Positions 16,415 through 25,972 of a stretch of 36,286 bases of DNA are shown here, piece by piece. This DNA is from Phycisphaerae bacterium (GTDB taxonomy: Bacteria; Planctomycetota; Phycisphaerae; UBA1845). Position 1 is the stretch's first letter. Each line of letters begins with the position of its first letter. The position numbers and the translations under genes are program-made. The stretch lies in contig JAJDDW010000074.1 in the NCBI GenBank assembly GCA_029260115.1, positions 1-36,286 of the forward strand, given 5' to 3'. Below the pieces are notes generated by a model. The model searched no databases. It saw nothing but the letters and a program-made list of their open reading frames with translations, and had not been told where the DNA came from.

Positions 16415-17284
16415 ATGCCGCTTCCAATACCATCCGCAGCAAGATCGGCTAACTTAAGACGCCAACTCGATAAAGGTGTCGTCATGATGCCCGGCGCGTT
16501 TAATGCTCTCAGCGCCAGGCTAATTCAAAAGGAGGGGTTCGACGCGATGTACCTTTCCGGCGCGGTGTTAGCCAACTCTGTCGGTGGGATGCCTGACACG
16601 GGAATGATGACACTAACCGAAGCCCGGGACCACGCCGACCACATAGCCCGCTCGACAACGATTCCCATTATTTTCGATGCGGACACCGGATATGGCGGTA
16701 GCGAAAATGCTGCGCGAACTGTTCGTGTTTTAGAATCCGTCGGTGTAAGCGGAATACATTTGGAGGATCAAGAGTTCCCCAAGCGTTGCGGCCATCTAGA
16801 TGGTAAGAAGCTGGTGCCTGTTGAAGAGATGTGCGAAAAAATTTCTGCGGCAGCTGCTGCAAAAACTAGCGACGATTTTTTACTGCTCGCCCGTACCGAC
16901 GCCCGCGGGGTGGTGGGTTACGATGAAGCGGTCAGTCGGGCACAGGCATACTTAGAGGCCGGGGCGGATGGGATTTTCCCGGAGGCACTGCATGACGTAG
17001 AGGAATTCACTCGCTTCGCCAAAGATGTGGATACCATTTTATTGGCCAATATGACCGAATTCGGCAAGACGCCTTACCTCACAGTCGACGAATTCGCCGA
17101 AATGGGCTACAACATCGTCATCTTTCCGGTGACATTCCAGCGATTGGCAATGGGTGTTATGCAGGACGCACTTCGCACGCTCAAGGTCGAGCGAAGCCAG
17201 AAATCATTCGTTAATCGTATGCAAACTCGTGCCGAATTATATGAACTGCTCGAGTACGATATGACAGGACCACCTTCGGCTTAG
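16415..17284 (+). CDS. prpB: Methylisocitrate lyase
   Basis: Splits 2-methylisocitrate into pyruvate and succinate, the last step of the methylcitrate cycle that removes propionyl-CoA. It belongs to the isocitrate lyase/PEP mutase superfamily: GAFNALSARLIQKEGFDAMY near the N-terminus, DADTGYG for the metal site, and the catalytic loop KRCGHLDGK with its cysteine. The segments LLARTDAR and LLANMTEFGKTP match PrpB rather than isocitrate lyase, and the 289-residue length fits. The ATG at 16415 gives the usual PrpB N-terminus; the frame is open back to 16295 and ATGs at 16370 and 16373 are alternatives. It is followed after 51 bases by prpC. Confidence 0.93.
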   Translation: MPLPIPSAARSANLRRQLDKGVVMMPGAFNALSARLIQKEGFDAMYLSGAVLANSVGGMPDTGMMTLTEARDHADHIARSTTIPIIFDADTGYGGSENAARTVRVLESVGVSGIHLEDQEFPKRCGHLDGKKLVPVEEMCEKISAAAAAKTSDDFLLLARTDARGVVGYDEAVSRAQAYLEAGADGIFPEALHDVEEFTRFAKDVDTILLANMTEFGKTPYLTVDEFAEMGYNIVIFPVTFQRLAMGVMQDALRTLKVERSQKSFVNRMQTRAELYELLEYDMTGPPSA

Positions 17285-17335
17285 ATGAAGGTAGACGTCG
17301 TTGTCGACGCGATTTAATTTTAGGAGTACTAACTG

Positions 17336-18457
17336 ATGACTACATTCGTGGCTAACCCAGGTTTGGAAGGTATCGTTGCTAGCGATACGGATATTTGCTG
17401 CGTGGATCAGGGCAAGTTGCTCTATCGTGGATACACCATATCCGACTTGGCTGAGCATGCTGATTTTAGCGAAGTTGCCCATCTGCTTATCTATGGTGAT
17501 CTGCCCAATAAAGATCAGCTCGCTTCTTTTCAACAACTACTCGACAGTTATCACGGACTACCTACGCCTGTGATCGAAATGATTCGAAGCATCCCTAAAG
17601 GCGCGCCGATGATGGATGTCTTGCGCAGTGGTGTGTCGATGGCTGGTCATTTTGATCCTGTCAAAGGCGAATCACTTGACGACTTGCGCAAACGATCCGT
17701 GTGGTTATTAGCCGTGTCTTCAGACGTGGTCGCGGCACGCTATCGACTGCTTAACGGCAAGGAGCCAGTCAATCCAAAATCTGGCCTATCCCACGCCGCC
17801 CAAATACTTTACATGGCCCACGGTAATGAGCCTGACGATACGTCAACACGATTGCTAGACCTTACGCTGGTGCTTTATGCTGAACACGAGTTTAACGCCA
17901 GCACGTTCACCGCACGGGTCATCGGCTCAACCCATTCAGATATGGTGTCTGCTGTGACTGGCGCCATCGGTGCTTTGAAGGGACCGCTGCACGGCGGGGC
18001 CAATGAACGGGCTATGGAATTAATCTCCCGGTTCAAATCTGCGGAGGAAGCTTCCACCTGGGTTAACGGTGCCTTGTCTCGTAAAGAAAGAGTTATGGGC
18101 TTTGGTCATCGCGTCTATAAAAACGGTGACCATCGTGCACACATTCTCGAAAAAGAGATGCGCAAACTCGCCGAGCTAAAAGGTAGACAAGACATCGTAG
18201 CGATCTACGACGCGATTAAAGATCCGATCGTTGGTAAAAAACGACCTATCTATCCCAACGTCGATTATCCCTGCGGGCTAACATACTATTTGCTTGACCT
18301 ACCGTTAGATTTGTATACGCCGCTGTTTGTGTGTAGCCGCATGTCGGGATGGTGTGCTCACTTTATTGAGCAGAGCCAAAACAACCGCATCTATCGACCG
18401 CTGAGTAACTACGTGGGCCCGAAGGAACGCAGTGTGTCGCAAGTCGCGCAGCGGTAG
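17336..18457 (+). CDS. prpC: 2-methylcitrate synthase / citrate synthase
   Basis: Condenses propionyl-CoA (or acetyl-CoA) with oxaloacetate. The citrate synthase catalytic triad can be placed: His in GPLHGGANERAM, His in MGFGHRVYKN, and Asp in YPNVDYPCGL. The 373-residue length matches the short bacterial type II-like/PrpC group rather than the hexameric type. Assignment as methylcitrate synthase rests on prpB directly upstream; sequence alone does not separate the two activities. AGGAG at 17322-17326 precedes the ATG. No prpD or acnD for the middle step is present; the downstream gene is unrelated. A REPIN-like element begins about 85 bases after the stop. Confidence 0.92.
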   Translation: MTTFVANPGLEGIVASDTDICCVDQGKLLYRGYTISDLAEHADFSEVAHLLIYGDLPNKDQLASFQQLLDSYHGLPTPVIEMIRSIPKGAPMMDVLRSGVSMAGHFDPVKGESLDDLRKRSVWLLAVSSDVVAARYRLLNGKEPVNPKSGLSHAAQILYMAHGNEPDDTSTRLLDLTLVLYAEHEFNASTFTARVIGSTHSDMVSAVTGAIGALKGPLHGGANERAMELISRFKSAEEASTWVNGALSRKERVMGFGHRVYKNGDHRAHILEKEMRKLAELKGRQDIVAIYDAIKDPIVGKKRPIYPNVDYPCGLTYYLLDLPLDLYTPLFVCSRMSGWCAHFIEQSQNNRIYRPLSNYVGPKERSVSQVAQR

Positions 18458-18503
18458 AAACGGCGCCGCGCCAGCATGACCAGGATGAGAGGGGGGCTGG
18501 GAT

Positions 18504-20168
18504 ATGGGAGACAACGATAGACGCATAAGCGATCGAAAAAACGAGCCGCGGGCTTCAGCCCGCGCGGAGGTTCGAAGTTCTACAAGCTTACAAAGCTTAT
18601 TTGACCAACCTTTAATTCGTAATATCGTCGGATGTTTCAATGCCGTTAAAAATCGTATGTCCGCGCGGGCTGAAGCCCGCGGCTCGGTAAGCGCATACTT
18701 TCGCCTGCTGATTATATTTTTCGCTTTTGTTATGCACGCAATGAGCCTAGCGAGTCCCGGAGACACCACGGCTGATGCGGCTTTGGGGCAAACGAATCTT
18801 GTATCTAATGAGCCTGATGACCCGGCATTGCCACCGACAGAGGCATCGCTAAATCTTGATTGTTTTTTTTGTTCACCCACCATCGCCGTGGGGACTAGCG
18901 GACGACTTTATGTGGCAGACGGCAACAATGGTCGAGTATTAGGTTGGCCTAGCGCCGCCTCATTCCAAAATGGTGACCCCGCTGATGTTGTAGTTGGGCA
19001 ACCGGACTTTGTTAGCGACAACTGTTCTTCCAATGGCGGCGCATCCGCCACATGTATGTTCTTTCCTCAAGGTGTTACTGTCGATGACTTAGGAAACCTA
19101 TGGGTAACGGACGCATTTGCCCATCGTGTCTTACGATTCAGTCATCCGGTGGCCACCGGCGATGTCGCTACGCTCGTGCTTGGTCAAGCCGATTTTTCGA
19201 GCGCCGGTGAAAACCAAGGGCTGGGCGAATTGGTCGCTCGCGCGGATACCATGTCCTTTCCAGGCCGGGTGCTGGCACGCGGTAACGATATTTGGGTAGC
19301 AGATTCGGGCAATAGCCGCGTTCTACATTTTACGAATCCGACCACCAACGGCGCATCGGCGGACCGCGTATTCGGACAGTTCGGCGATTTCACTACGCCC
19401 TTCAAAAATAATAACGGTAGCGGAACCTGTGTCGACGAGAACAACGCCTGTGGCCCACCGTCTGCGAACAACCTGTTCAATCCGATTGGTATTGCAATCG
19501 GTGTCGATGGCGCGCTATTCGTGGCAGACTGGGCCAATAGTCGGGTGCTGCGATATGACAACCCATTGGCATCGGATACGACCGCGGATGCGGTATACGG
19601 CCAACCAAATTTCACTAGCGACAGCCCCAACAACGGCGGGACAATGAACGGGCTGAACAATCCAAACGATGTCAGTGTAGATGCGTTCGGGAAATTAATA
19701 GTCGCAGACTCAGCCAATCATCGGCTAGTCGTCTACAATATCCCGCTTGATTCGGCATTGCCATCGCGCACGGTAGGTCAGCTCGATAATGGATCTGCGA
19801 ACAATCCCAATCATGGCCTCGCCGGTGATGCGACCGACGCCGATGGCCTATGGGGGCCAACCGGAGTCGCTTTTGATGCGTTTCACAACATGTACATAGC
19901 TGATACGACCAACAATCGCGTGCTACGATTCGACACGCCGATTATCCCAGACATTCTCGGCGACGCCGACGGGGACGCTGATGTAGACGAAACTGATTTC
20001 GCCTTCGTCGTAGATTGTTTCTTCGGGCCTAATCAAACAGTGCCATCACCCGAATGCGATTTATCTCTCTTAGACCAAGATGACGACGTCGATCTTAAAG
20101 ACATGGCTCAGCTGATCCGATGCTTTAGTGGCCAGGGTGTAGTCGGCGATCCCAAATGCGCGAGATAA
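18504..20168 (+). CDS. Secreted NHL-repeat protein with dockerin-like tail
   Basis: A 554-residue protein predicted to leave the cytoplasm. A hydrophobic segment (RLLIIFFAFVMHAM, residues 67-80) followed by SLA-SPG looks like a signal peptide core, with cleavage after Ala83. The body has repeated NHL-type beta-propeller units (LYVADGNNGRVLGW, LWVTDAFAHRVLRFS, IWVADSGNSRVLHF, LFVADWANSRVLRY, LIVADSANHRLVVY, MYIADTTNNRVLRF), six blades. The C-terminus carries two calcium-binding dockerin-like repeats (GDADGDADVDETDF and DQDDDVDLKDM), a common planctomycete tail. The ATG at 18504 has GAGGGGGG nearby; but residues 14-61 are encoded exactly by an inverted REP pair, so the original N-terminus was probably short. 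ATG 18657 is an alternative start. Ligand and role unknown. Confidence 0.82.
   Translation: MGDNDRRISDRKNEPRASARAEVRSSTSLQSLFDQPLIRNIVGCFNAVKNRMSARAEARGSVSAYFRLLIIFFAFVMHAMSLASPGDTTADAALGQTNLVSNEPDDPALPPTEASLNLDCFFCSPTIAVGTSGRLYVADGNNGRVLGWPSAASFQNGDPADVVVGQPDFVSDNCSSNGGASATCMFFPQGVTVDDLGNLWVTDAFAHRVLRFSHPVATGDVATLVLGQADFSSAGENQGLGELVARADTMSFPGRVLARGNDIWVADSGNSRVLHFTNPTTNGASADRVFGQFGDFTTPFKNNNGSGTCVDENNACGPPSANNLFNPIGIAIGVDGALFVADWANSRVLRYDNPLASDTTADAVYGQPNFTSDSPNNGGTMNGLNNPNDVSVDAFGKLIVADSANHRLVVYNIPLDSALPSRTVGQLDNGSANNPNHGLAGDATDADGLWGPTGVAFDAFHNMYIADTTNNRVLRFDTPIIPDILGDADGDADVDETDFAFVVDCFFGPNQTVPSPECDLSLLDQDDDVDLKDMAQLIRCFSGQGVVGDPKCAR
18542..18686. repeat. REPIN-like inverted pair of REP palindromes, family A
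   Basis: The left arm (18543-18568, GAGCCGCGGGC-TTCA-GCCCGCGCGGA) and the right arm (18660-18685) are exact reverse complements, and one further pair, C18542 with G18686, extends the match. Each arm is itself a hairpin with an 8-bp GC stem. They enclose 91 bases of ordinary sequence. The unit covers 48 codons in frame in the 5' end of the NHL gene. No RAYT transposase lies in the window. Confidence 0.85.
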
Positions 20169-20189
20169 AACAATGGGGCTGCTGCTAGC

Positions 20190-21173
20190 ATGCTTTCTCC
20201 ACATAACAGAGCTTGTAGAAACTTGGACCGTCTCATCATTTATAAACGTAGACTTCCCTCGCAACGCCGGGCGCTCACGTTGATAGAACTTCTCGTCGTC
20301 ATAGCTATCATCTCTCTGCTCATGGGATTATTGTTGCCAGGCTTGAATAAAGCACGCAAAAGCGCGCGATCGACCGTATGCCAGAGCAATCTCAAAGGGT
20401 TGATGACCGCTATTTACACCTACAGTGAATATCACAAAGAAGCTATCGTCCCCTCCTACAATATGCGTGGCGTATCCGGCGGCCGATCGAACCCACTTGA
20501 TGGTTGGGGGCCAATTCTTGAACGAGACGGATTCTCCACCGGCAACGACTCCCTACGTGGCAATCCGTTCGTCTGCCCAGAAACGCAGGACAATCTTGGC
20601 CTAGCCATTTCCAATCGCGGCGGCAACAAAGACGACCCGCTAGGCTACGTCGATTGGCCTATCAGCATTAGCTTTACCGGCAGCAAGGCCACGACTATTC
20701 CCAAACGAGGCTTCGACAAAATCATTCGCGTTTCGTATTGGATTAACGGGGAAAATCTGCTCGGCGTCCCGCGCGAAATTCATCAAGGGGCATACTTCAC
20801 CGGCTCAGTCGGTTATGGACCGGGCAAAAATGGTACGGTGATGAAGACGAATTACTTTTCCAACATAGCCTCACCGGGCAGACTCATCGCTTTAGCCGAC
20901 GGCATATTCTCCGGCAATCAGTATGCGACGAGACTAAAACAAAATGGCCTACGGATAGGCTATCGACACGCCGGGGGGGAAGGCTCAGCCAACGTCGCGT
21001 TTGCCGATGGTCATGTCGGCGCGATCAGATCAAATAAATTCCCTCGGGCGATGTCGCCAGGCTATAAGCTCGAAGACATAGAAAGAGAAAATCTTGGCTC
21101 GCAAACCATCTACGCCAACCCCAATAGTTTTCTTGAAAAATTCAAAGCAACCCTAGAACAAGATCAACCGTAA
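20190..21173 (+). CDS. Prepilin-like protein (type II secretion pseudopilin class)
   Basis: A 327-residue protein with a type IV prepilin N-terminal signal: basic leader ending QRRA, then LTLIELLVVIAIISLLMGLL, the conserved Glu at +5 and hydrophobic helix, and LLPGLNKARKSAR. Prepilin peptidase would cut after Ala28. The C-terminal region holds GYRHAGGEGSANVAFADGHV, the H-x(n)-DG motif of the large planctomycete prepilin-like family. These proteins are probably exported and surface linked; their function is unknown. The leader of 28 residues is long, and no strong ribosome site precedes the ATG at 20190. It begins 21 bases after the NHL gene, so the two may be co-transcribed and both concern the cell surface. 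Confidence 0.9.
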   Translation: MLSPHNRACRNLDRLIIYKRRLPSQRRALTLIELLVVIAIISLLMGLLLPGLNKARKSARSTVCQSNLKGLMTAIYTYSEYHKEAIVPSYNMRGVSGGRSNPLDGWGPILERDGFSTGNDSLRGNPFVCPETQDNLGLAISNRGGNKDDPLGYVDWPISISFTGSKATTIPKRGFDKIIRVSYWINGENLLGVPREIHQGAYFTGSVGYGPGKNGTVMKTNYFSNIASPGRLIALADGIFSGNQYATRLKQNGLRIGYRHAGGEGSANVAFADGHVGAIRSNKFPRAMSPGYKLEDIERENLGSQTIYANPNSFLEKFKATLEQDQP

Positions 21174-21209
21174 CACAATTCCAACTAAGCCGAGGTATTT
21201 TTCCTAACC

Positions 21210-21392
21210 GAGCCGCGGGCTTTTAGCCCGCGCGGAGCCACGAATACCAACCAATGTTATTGCTATACATGGGAGAAAAGTGTGTCTTCGAGCGGTGGGA
21301 ATTTCGTGTAGCAGGAATGTCGTAAGCGGCAATTGGCTCTTCGCAAGTTGATTTATTCTTGTGAGTCCGCGCGGGCTAAAAGCCCGCGGCTC
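21210..21392. repeat. Second REPIN-like element, family A
   Basis: Left arm 21210-21236 (GAGCCGCGGGC-TTTTA-GCCCGCGCGGA) and right arm 21366-21392 are exact reverse complements and enclose 129 bases. The stems equal those of the element at 18542, but the loop is TTTTA, in both arms, rather than TTCA. It fills the gap between the convergent prepilin-like and yajC genes and could also act as a bidirectional transcription stop. Confidence 0.85.
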
Positions 21393-21412
21393 ATTTAAGA
21401 ACAAGAACACGT

Positions 21413-22938
<1,526 letters not shown>

Positions 22939-22942
22939 TTAT

Positions 22943-23016
22943 CCGCATCAATCGGCGATTTCAGTCTGCGGTATCAACTAGCGGTTTCAATTGTCGGTTT
23001 GAATTTGCGGTTTGAA
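22943..23016 (-). repeat. Degenerate 13-nt repeat array upstream of tgt
   Basis: Read on the tgt strand there are about six head-to-tail units resembling TTGAAACCGCNNN: TTCAAACCGC, TTCAAACCG, TTGAAACCGC, TTGATACCGC, TGAAATCGC and TTGATGCGG, with starts 12-14 bases apart. The array ends about 18 bases upstream of the tgt -35, the usual place for activator sites. It may bind a regulator or be DNA slippage products. Confidence 0.55.
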
Positions 23017-23090
23017 TTCCTTCTCCGGGTGGCATGGTAAAGCCTCAGCTTACCCGTGTCTTTGAGAGCGGGATGTTATTTTTTCAGCGT

Positions 23091-23648
23091 TTACGCCGCG
23101 CCAATATTGGCTTCCGCCAGCGCAGTCTGAGCCGTAAGTAGCACCTGGCAGTCGCAATAGACGCCGTGGAGAATAAACACGAGCTTGGCTTCGCGGGCAG
23201 CTTTTCCACTAAATTTCTTATTTGCAAACGTATCATTTGTAACCCGAAAATCACCGCGGCAAGACGTATCCGGCGAAGGTCCTGCCGCTTTGCTGAGGGC
23301 ATCAAAAAATCCCGTATCGATCAGCTTGCGATATACCGCCCGCTGTTTACTCGCTACGTCCTCACTACGAGGCTGCTTGAGAAAATCATCCACTGACTCG
23401 TCAGCCGCTAACTCCAACCAGACGTAGCCCTGCAGTCGCTCGGTCCGAACCCGCTCCGGAATAACCGTCGCAAGCCGATGATATCGCTCCTCGGGCAACA
23501 GGTTGGCGAAACCATCCCACGAAAAAGTTACACATGGCCGATCCCACCGCGCACTATGACCAACATCCACTGTCATACCGGGGAACTTAGTCTCCACTAG
23601 CGCGGCTAGCTCTTGCTGTAAATCGTTGTCGTTATTCTTACCAGCCAT
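23091..23648 (-). CDS. Conserved hypothetical protein, possibly BolA-like fold
   Basis: A 185-residue soluble protein with no signal peptide. I do not know its function. The first half (VGHSARWDRPCVTFSW, ERYHRLATVIPERV, VWLELAADESVDDFLK, PRSEDV) resembles a family I recall from planctomycetes; its F-x-G-x(n)-R-Y-H-R-L pattern weakly recalls BolA proteins, but I would not assign that. The second half has cysteines near the C-terminus (YCDCQVLL) and a Cys in DTSCRGDF that might bind metal. GGGAG lies about 12 bases before the ATG. It lies between tgt and the QueC-like gene on the same strand, 116 bases after the latter, so it may be co-transcribed with it. Confidence 0.7.
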   Translation of the reverse strand: MAGKNNDNDLQQELAALVETKFPGMTVDVGHSARWDRPCVTFSWDGFANLLPEERYHRLATVIPERVRTERLQGYVWLELAADESVDDFLKQPRSEDVASKQRAVYRKLIDTGFFDALSKAAGPSPDTSCRGDFRVTNDTFANKKFSGKAAREAKLVFILHGVYCDCQVLLTAQTALAEANIGAA

Positions 23649-23764
23649 GCCCTACAGGCTCCCACAATTTAGGTATAGATGTCAAGCCTAATCGCACAAT
23701 CAGCCCATAAACAAGCCAAAAGTGACCTAGCCTGTATCGTCAAAGCGACCTTGTGTAGGCCAGC

Positions 23765-24472
23765 CTATCCCGCAACCCCCGTCAGCGCGCCCTCGGGCAG
23801 TCCCGCATCAACCAAAGCTTCAAGTCGTAGTTTACAGCGTGAGCATTGGCCACACGCTCTTGGGCCAGGTCTCTCGCAACTCCAAGTTCGGTCCAATGGC
23901 ACTTTCATGTTTGAAGCTAGTTTGAAAATCTCTGAATAAGACACGTCAAGAAGGGGTGCTTCGATTCTTGGCGTTGCCGTGTGCCCCAACATCGCTTCAG
24001 CCATGATGCTAAATGCGTGGAGTATTTCACGCTGATAATCCGGATGACCCGCCCCAAGCGCCCACCCCACATGCGAAGAATCTGCCATGCGAGAAACCCC
24101 TACAGCTAGTACCGCTGCCCCGACCCGAGCCGCACATTGCAATCCCGTTGACAACAACACGGGGAACAGGCCTCGAACGGTGCTCTCGGAAAGCACGTCC
24201 GCGTGAATGACGCCCGACGCGAAATCCCGCGCACTGTCGCCACCTCGGCTAGCCAGTTGCTGTTGAAGCTGTCCGGCATGGGGCATATCCAATGCGATGA
24301 TGTGGGCGGATTGGTAGACGGTGGACAACGCGTGGATGGCCTCGAGTTCCGCTTTTGAAGAACGCTGCCCATAGTCTATATGTAGCAACACGAGTTCGTG
24401 GTCTACGGCAAAGCGGGCGGCTGTCACCGCAGCCTTCACGCCGCCTCCGGTCATCACGACTGCGGTAGACAT
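23765..24472 (-). CDS. Divergent QueC-like protein
   Basis: It resembles 7-cyano-7-deazaguanine (preQ0) synthase QueC over its 235 residues: HIDYGQRS after the first strand, GAAVLAVGVSRMADSSHVGW, HPDYQREILHAFSIMAEAML, and a C-terminal zinc site with Cys199, Cys207, Cys210 and Cys213 (WSCERPGPRACGQC). The N-terminal ATP-binding PP-loop, normally SGGxDS, reads TGGGVKA (residues 8-14), so the Asp and last Ser are lost, and the usual VP-x-RN motif is replaced by VRGLFP. Canonical ATP-dependent synthesis is therefore doubtful. AGGA nine bases upstream supports the start. Proximity to tgt fits queuosine metabolism; QueC-like proteins without that role also exist in defence systems, for which no partner genes are seen here. 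Confidence 0.8.
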   Translation of the reverse strand: MSTAVVMTGGGVKAAVTAARFAVDHELVLLHIDYGQRSSKAELEAIHALSTVYQSAHIIALDMPHAGQLQQQLASRGGDSARDFASGVIHADVLSESTVRGLFPVLLSTGLQCAARVGAAVLAVGVSRMADSSHVGWALGAGHPDYQREILHAFSIMAEAMLGHTATPRIEAPLLDVSYSEIFKLASNMKVPLDRTWSCERPGPRACGQCSRCKLRLEALVDAGLPEGALTGVAG

Positions 24473-24555
24473 AACTAAGCTTCCTATATTCGCGTTGCAT
24501 GGGTACGTTTCGACACCGATGAAAAATCGGAGTTGAGACTTTCCCGTGTCTTTTT

Positions 24556-24569
24556 AGGCGTTAACGCCT
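24556..24569. promoter_or_regulatory. 14-bp perfect palindrome between divergent genes
   Basis: AGGCGTTAACGCCT lies in the 260-base gap between the divergent QueC-like and DUF1015 genes, 84 bases from the first and 165 from the second start. Short perfect palindromes in such gaps often bind dimeric repressors; preceded by five T, it may also be a small hairpin. No other gene is present in the gap. Confidence 0.35.
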
Positions 24570-24733
24570 CAAAATCCTCTTTACCTACCTGCATATATCG
24601 GCCAATCCCCACCGCTGGCGCGAGTCGATTACCCAAATAGGGCTAACAATTCTCAGTCCTTTTAGCACGCCTTGCCCACTCAGAGTCGGCAAGATACGCT
24701 TACGCGCTACTTAATGTTAAGAGGAGTGACCTG

Positions 24734-25972
24734 ATGCCAGAAGTAACGCCGTTTAGAGCCATTCGATTCGATTATAACAAGCTAGAGGGCGATTTTTCGT
24801 CCGTGCTCGCCCCACCATACGATGTGCTCGATCAGGCCGATAAGGATGCGCTCCTATCCCATAGCGATCATAATATCGTCGCCATCGATTTACCGCACAT
24901 TCCGCCGAAATCGAAAGGTCCAGACGAGGTCTACGCTCAAAGCGCTACGCTATTATCGCAATGGCTTGCCGATGGGGCATTGGTCCGCGAAGCTTCACCC
25001 GCGATTTACGTATATCACCAAACTTTTGAACACGAAGGAAAGACGTTCACGCGAAAAAAATTCATAGCCCGTGTGCGCTTGCATGATTTTTCAGATGGCG
25101 TGGTACTTCCGCACGAACTCACTTTTGGCGGGCCTAAGGAAGATCGATTAGCGTTGATGCAATCGACCAAGTGTCAGCTTTCGCCGATATTTGGATTGTA
25201 CGCTGATCCGGAAAATCTCGTTCACCAAGCCCTATCAGCCACGGTCAGTCAGCCGCCTCAAGCTACTGCGACGATGAATCATGTGTTGAACCAGTTTTGG
25301 GTCGTCACTGACACTGGAATCATTGACACTGTCGTGACATCGTTAGCTGACAAAAACATCTACATCGCCGATGGTCATCATCGCTATGGCACGGCGCTTA
25401 GCTATCGCGATTGGGCATGCGAACAGGCAGGTGGTTCGCTGCCAGAAGATCATCCAGCTAACTATGTCATGTTTGTCTTAGCGAGTATGGACGATCCTGG
25501 CTGTGTGATTTTGCCGTATCATCGGGCGCTTGCCAACGTGAATATCATGCAAGTGCTCGAAGCTTGGCAGGGGGGTGTGGAGCCTACATCTGCCGACGAT
25601 GCTGATTTGATATTGCACGACGGTGCGGGAGAAGTAGTCGCGGTAAAGTTTACCAATCGAGCGGCACTGCGCAAGCTAGCGCCGGACCACGTCGAGCCTT
25701 GGTACGATCTCGATGCCGCATATTTGCATAGCTATCTCATCGACGACCTGCTCCAAAATACCCTCGACAGTAAGCCGAAGGTGCATTATGCCAAGTCCGC
25801 GGGCCAGGCGAAGCGGATAGCTGAGAATGAATCCGGCGTCGCGCTGCTAGTCAACGCAACCCCCATGACCCACCTCCGTGCCGTTAGCGACGCCGGAGGC
25901 CTCATGCCACAAAAAAGCACATACTTCCACCCAAAACTAGCCACGGGATTAACCATCAACCCGCTGGAGTGA
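24734..25972 (+). CDS. DUF1015 family protein
   Basis: A 412-residue soluble protein of the DUF1015 family (PF06245), frequent in planctomycetes, clostridia and archaea. The family start is recognised in PFRAIRFDYNKLEGDFSSVLAPPYDVL, and the hallmark YIADGHHRYGTALSYRDW near residue 215 carries the conserved Asp-Gly-His-His. Other conserved parts are YVYHQTF, KKFIARVRLHDF and VMFVLASMDDPG. The biochemical function is not established; the ADGHHR motif suggests a ligand or metal site. AGAGGAG about 8 bases before the ATG gives a good ribosome site. It forms a single-gene unit. Confidence 0.93.
   Translation: MPEVTPFRAIRFDYNKLEGDFSSVLAPPYDVLDQADKDALLSHSDHNIVAIDLPHIPPKSKGPDEVYAQSATLLSQWLADGALVREASPAIYVYHQTFEHEGKTFTRKKFIARVRLHDFSDGVVLPHELTFGGPKEDRLALMQSTKCQLSPIFGLYADPENLVHQALSATVSQPPQATATMNHVLNQFWVVTDTGIIDTVVTSLADKNIYIADGHHRYGTALSYRDWACEQAGGSLPEDHPANYVMFVLASMDDPGCVILPYHRALANVNIMQVLEAWQGGVEPTSADDADLILHDGAGEVVAVKFTNRAALRKLAPDHVEPWYDLDAAYLHSYLIDDLLQNTLDSKPKVHYAKSAGQAKRIAENESGVALLVNATPMTHLRAVSDAGGLMPQKSTYFHPKLATGLTINPLE

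Noticed and set aside
18305..18883. Long minus-strand frame (192 codons) opposite the prpC end and NHL start
   Set aside because: Its openness comes from the GC-rich palindromes, which lack stops in several frames; it is antisense to two well-supported genes.
20260..20400. The prepilin-like protein as part of a type IV pilus or type II secretion operon
   Set aside because: No other secretion or pilus gene is nearby; this class of prepilin-like protein is scattered singly in planctomycetes.
23765..24472. QueC-like gene as part of an antiviral defence island
   Set aside because: No nuclease, ATPase, nucleotidyltransferase or other defence partner lies beside it; the neighbours are housekeeping genes.
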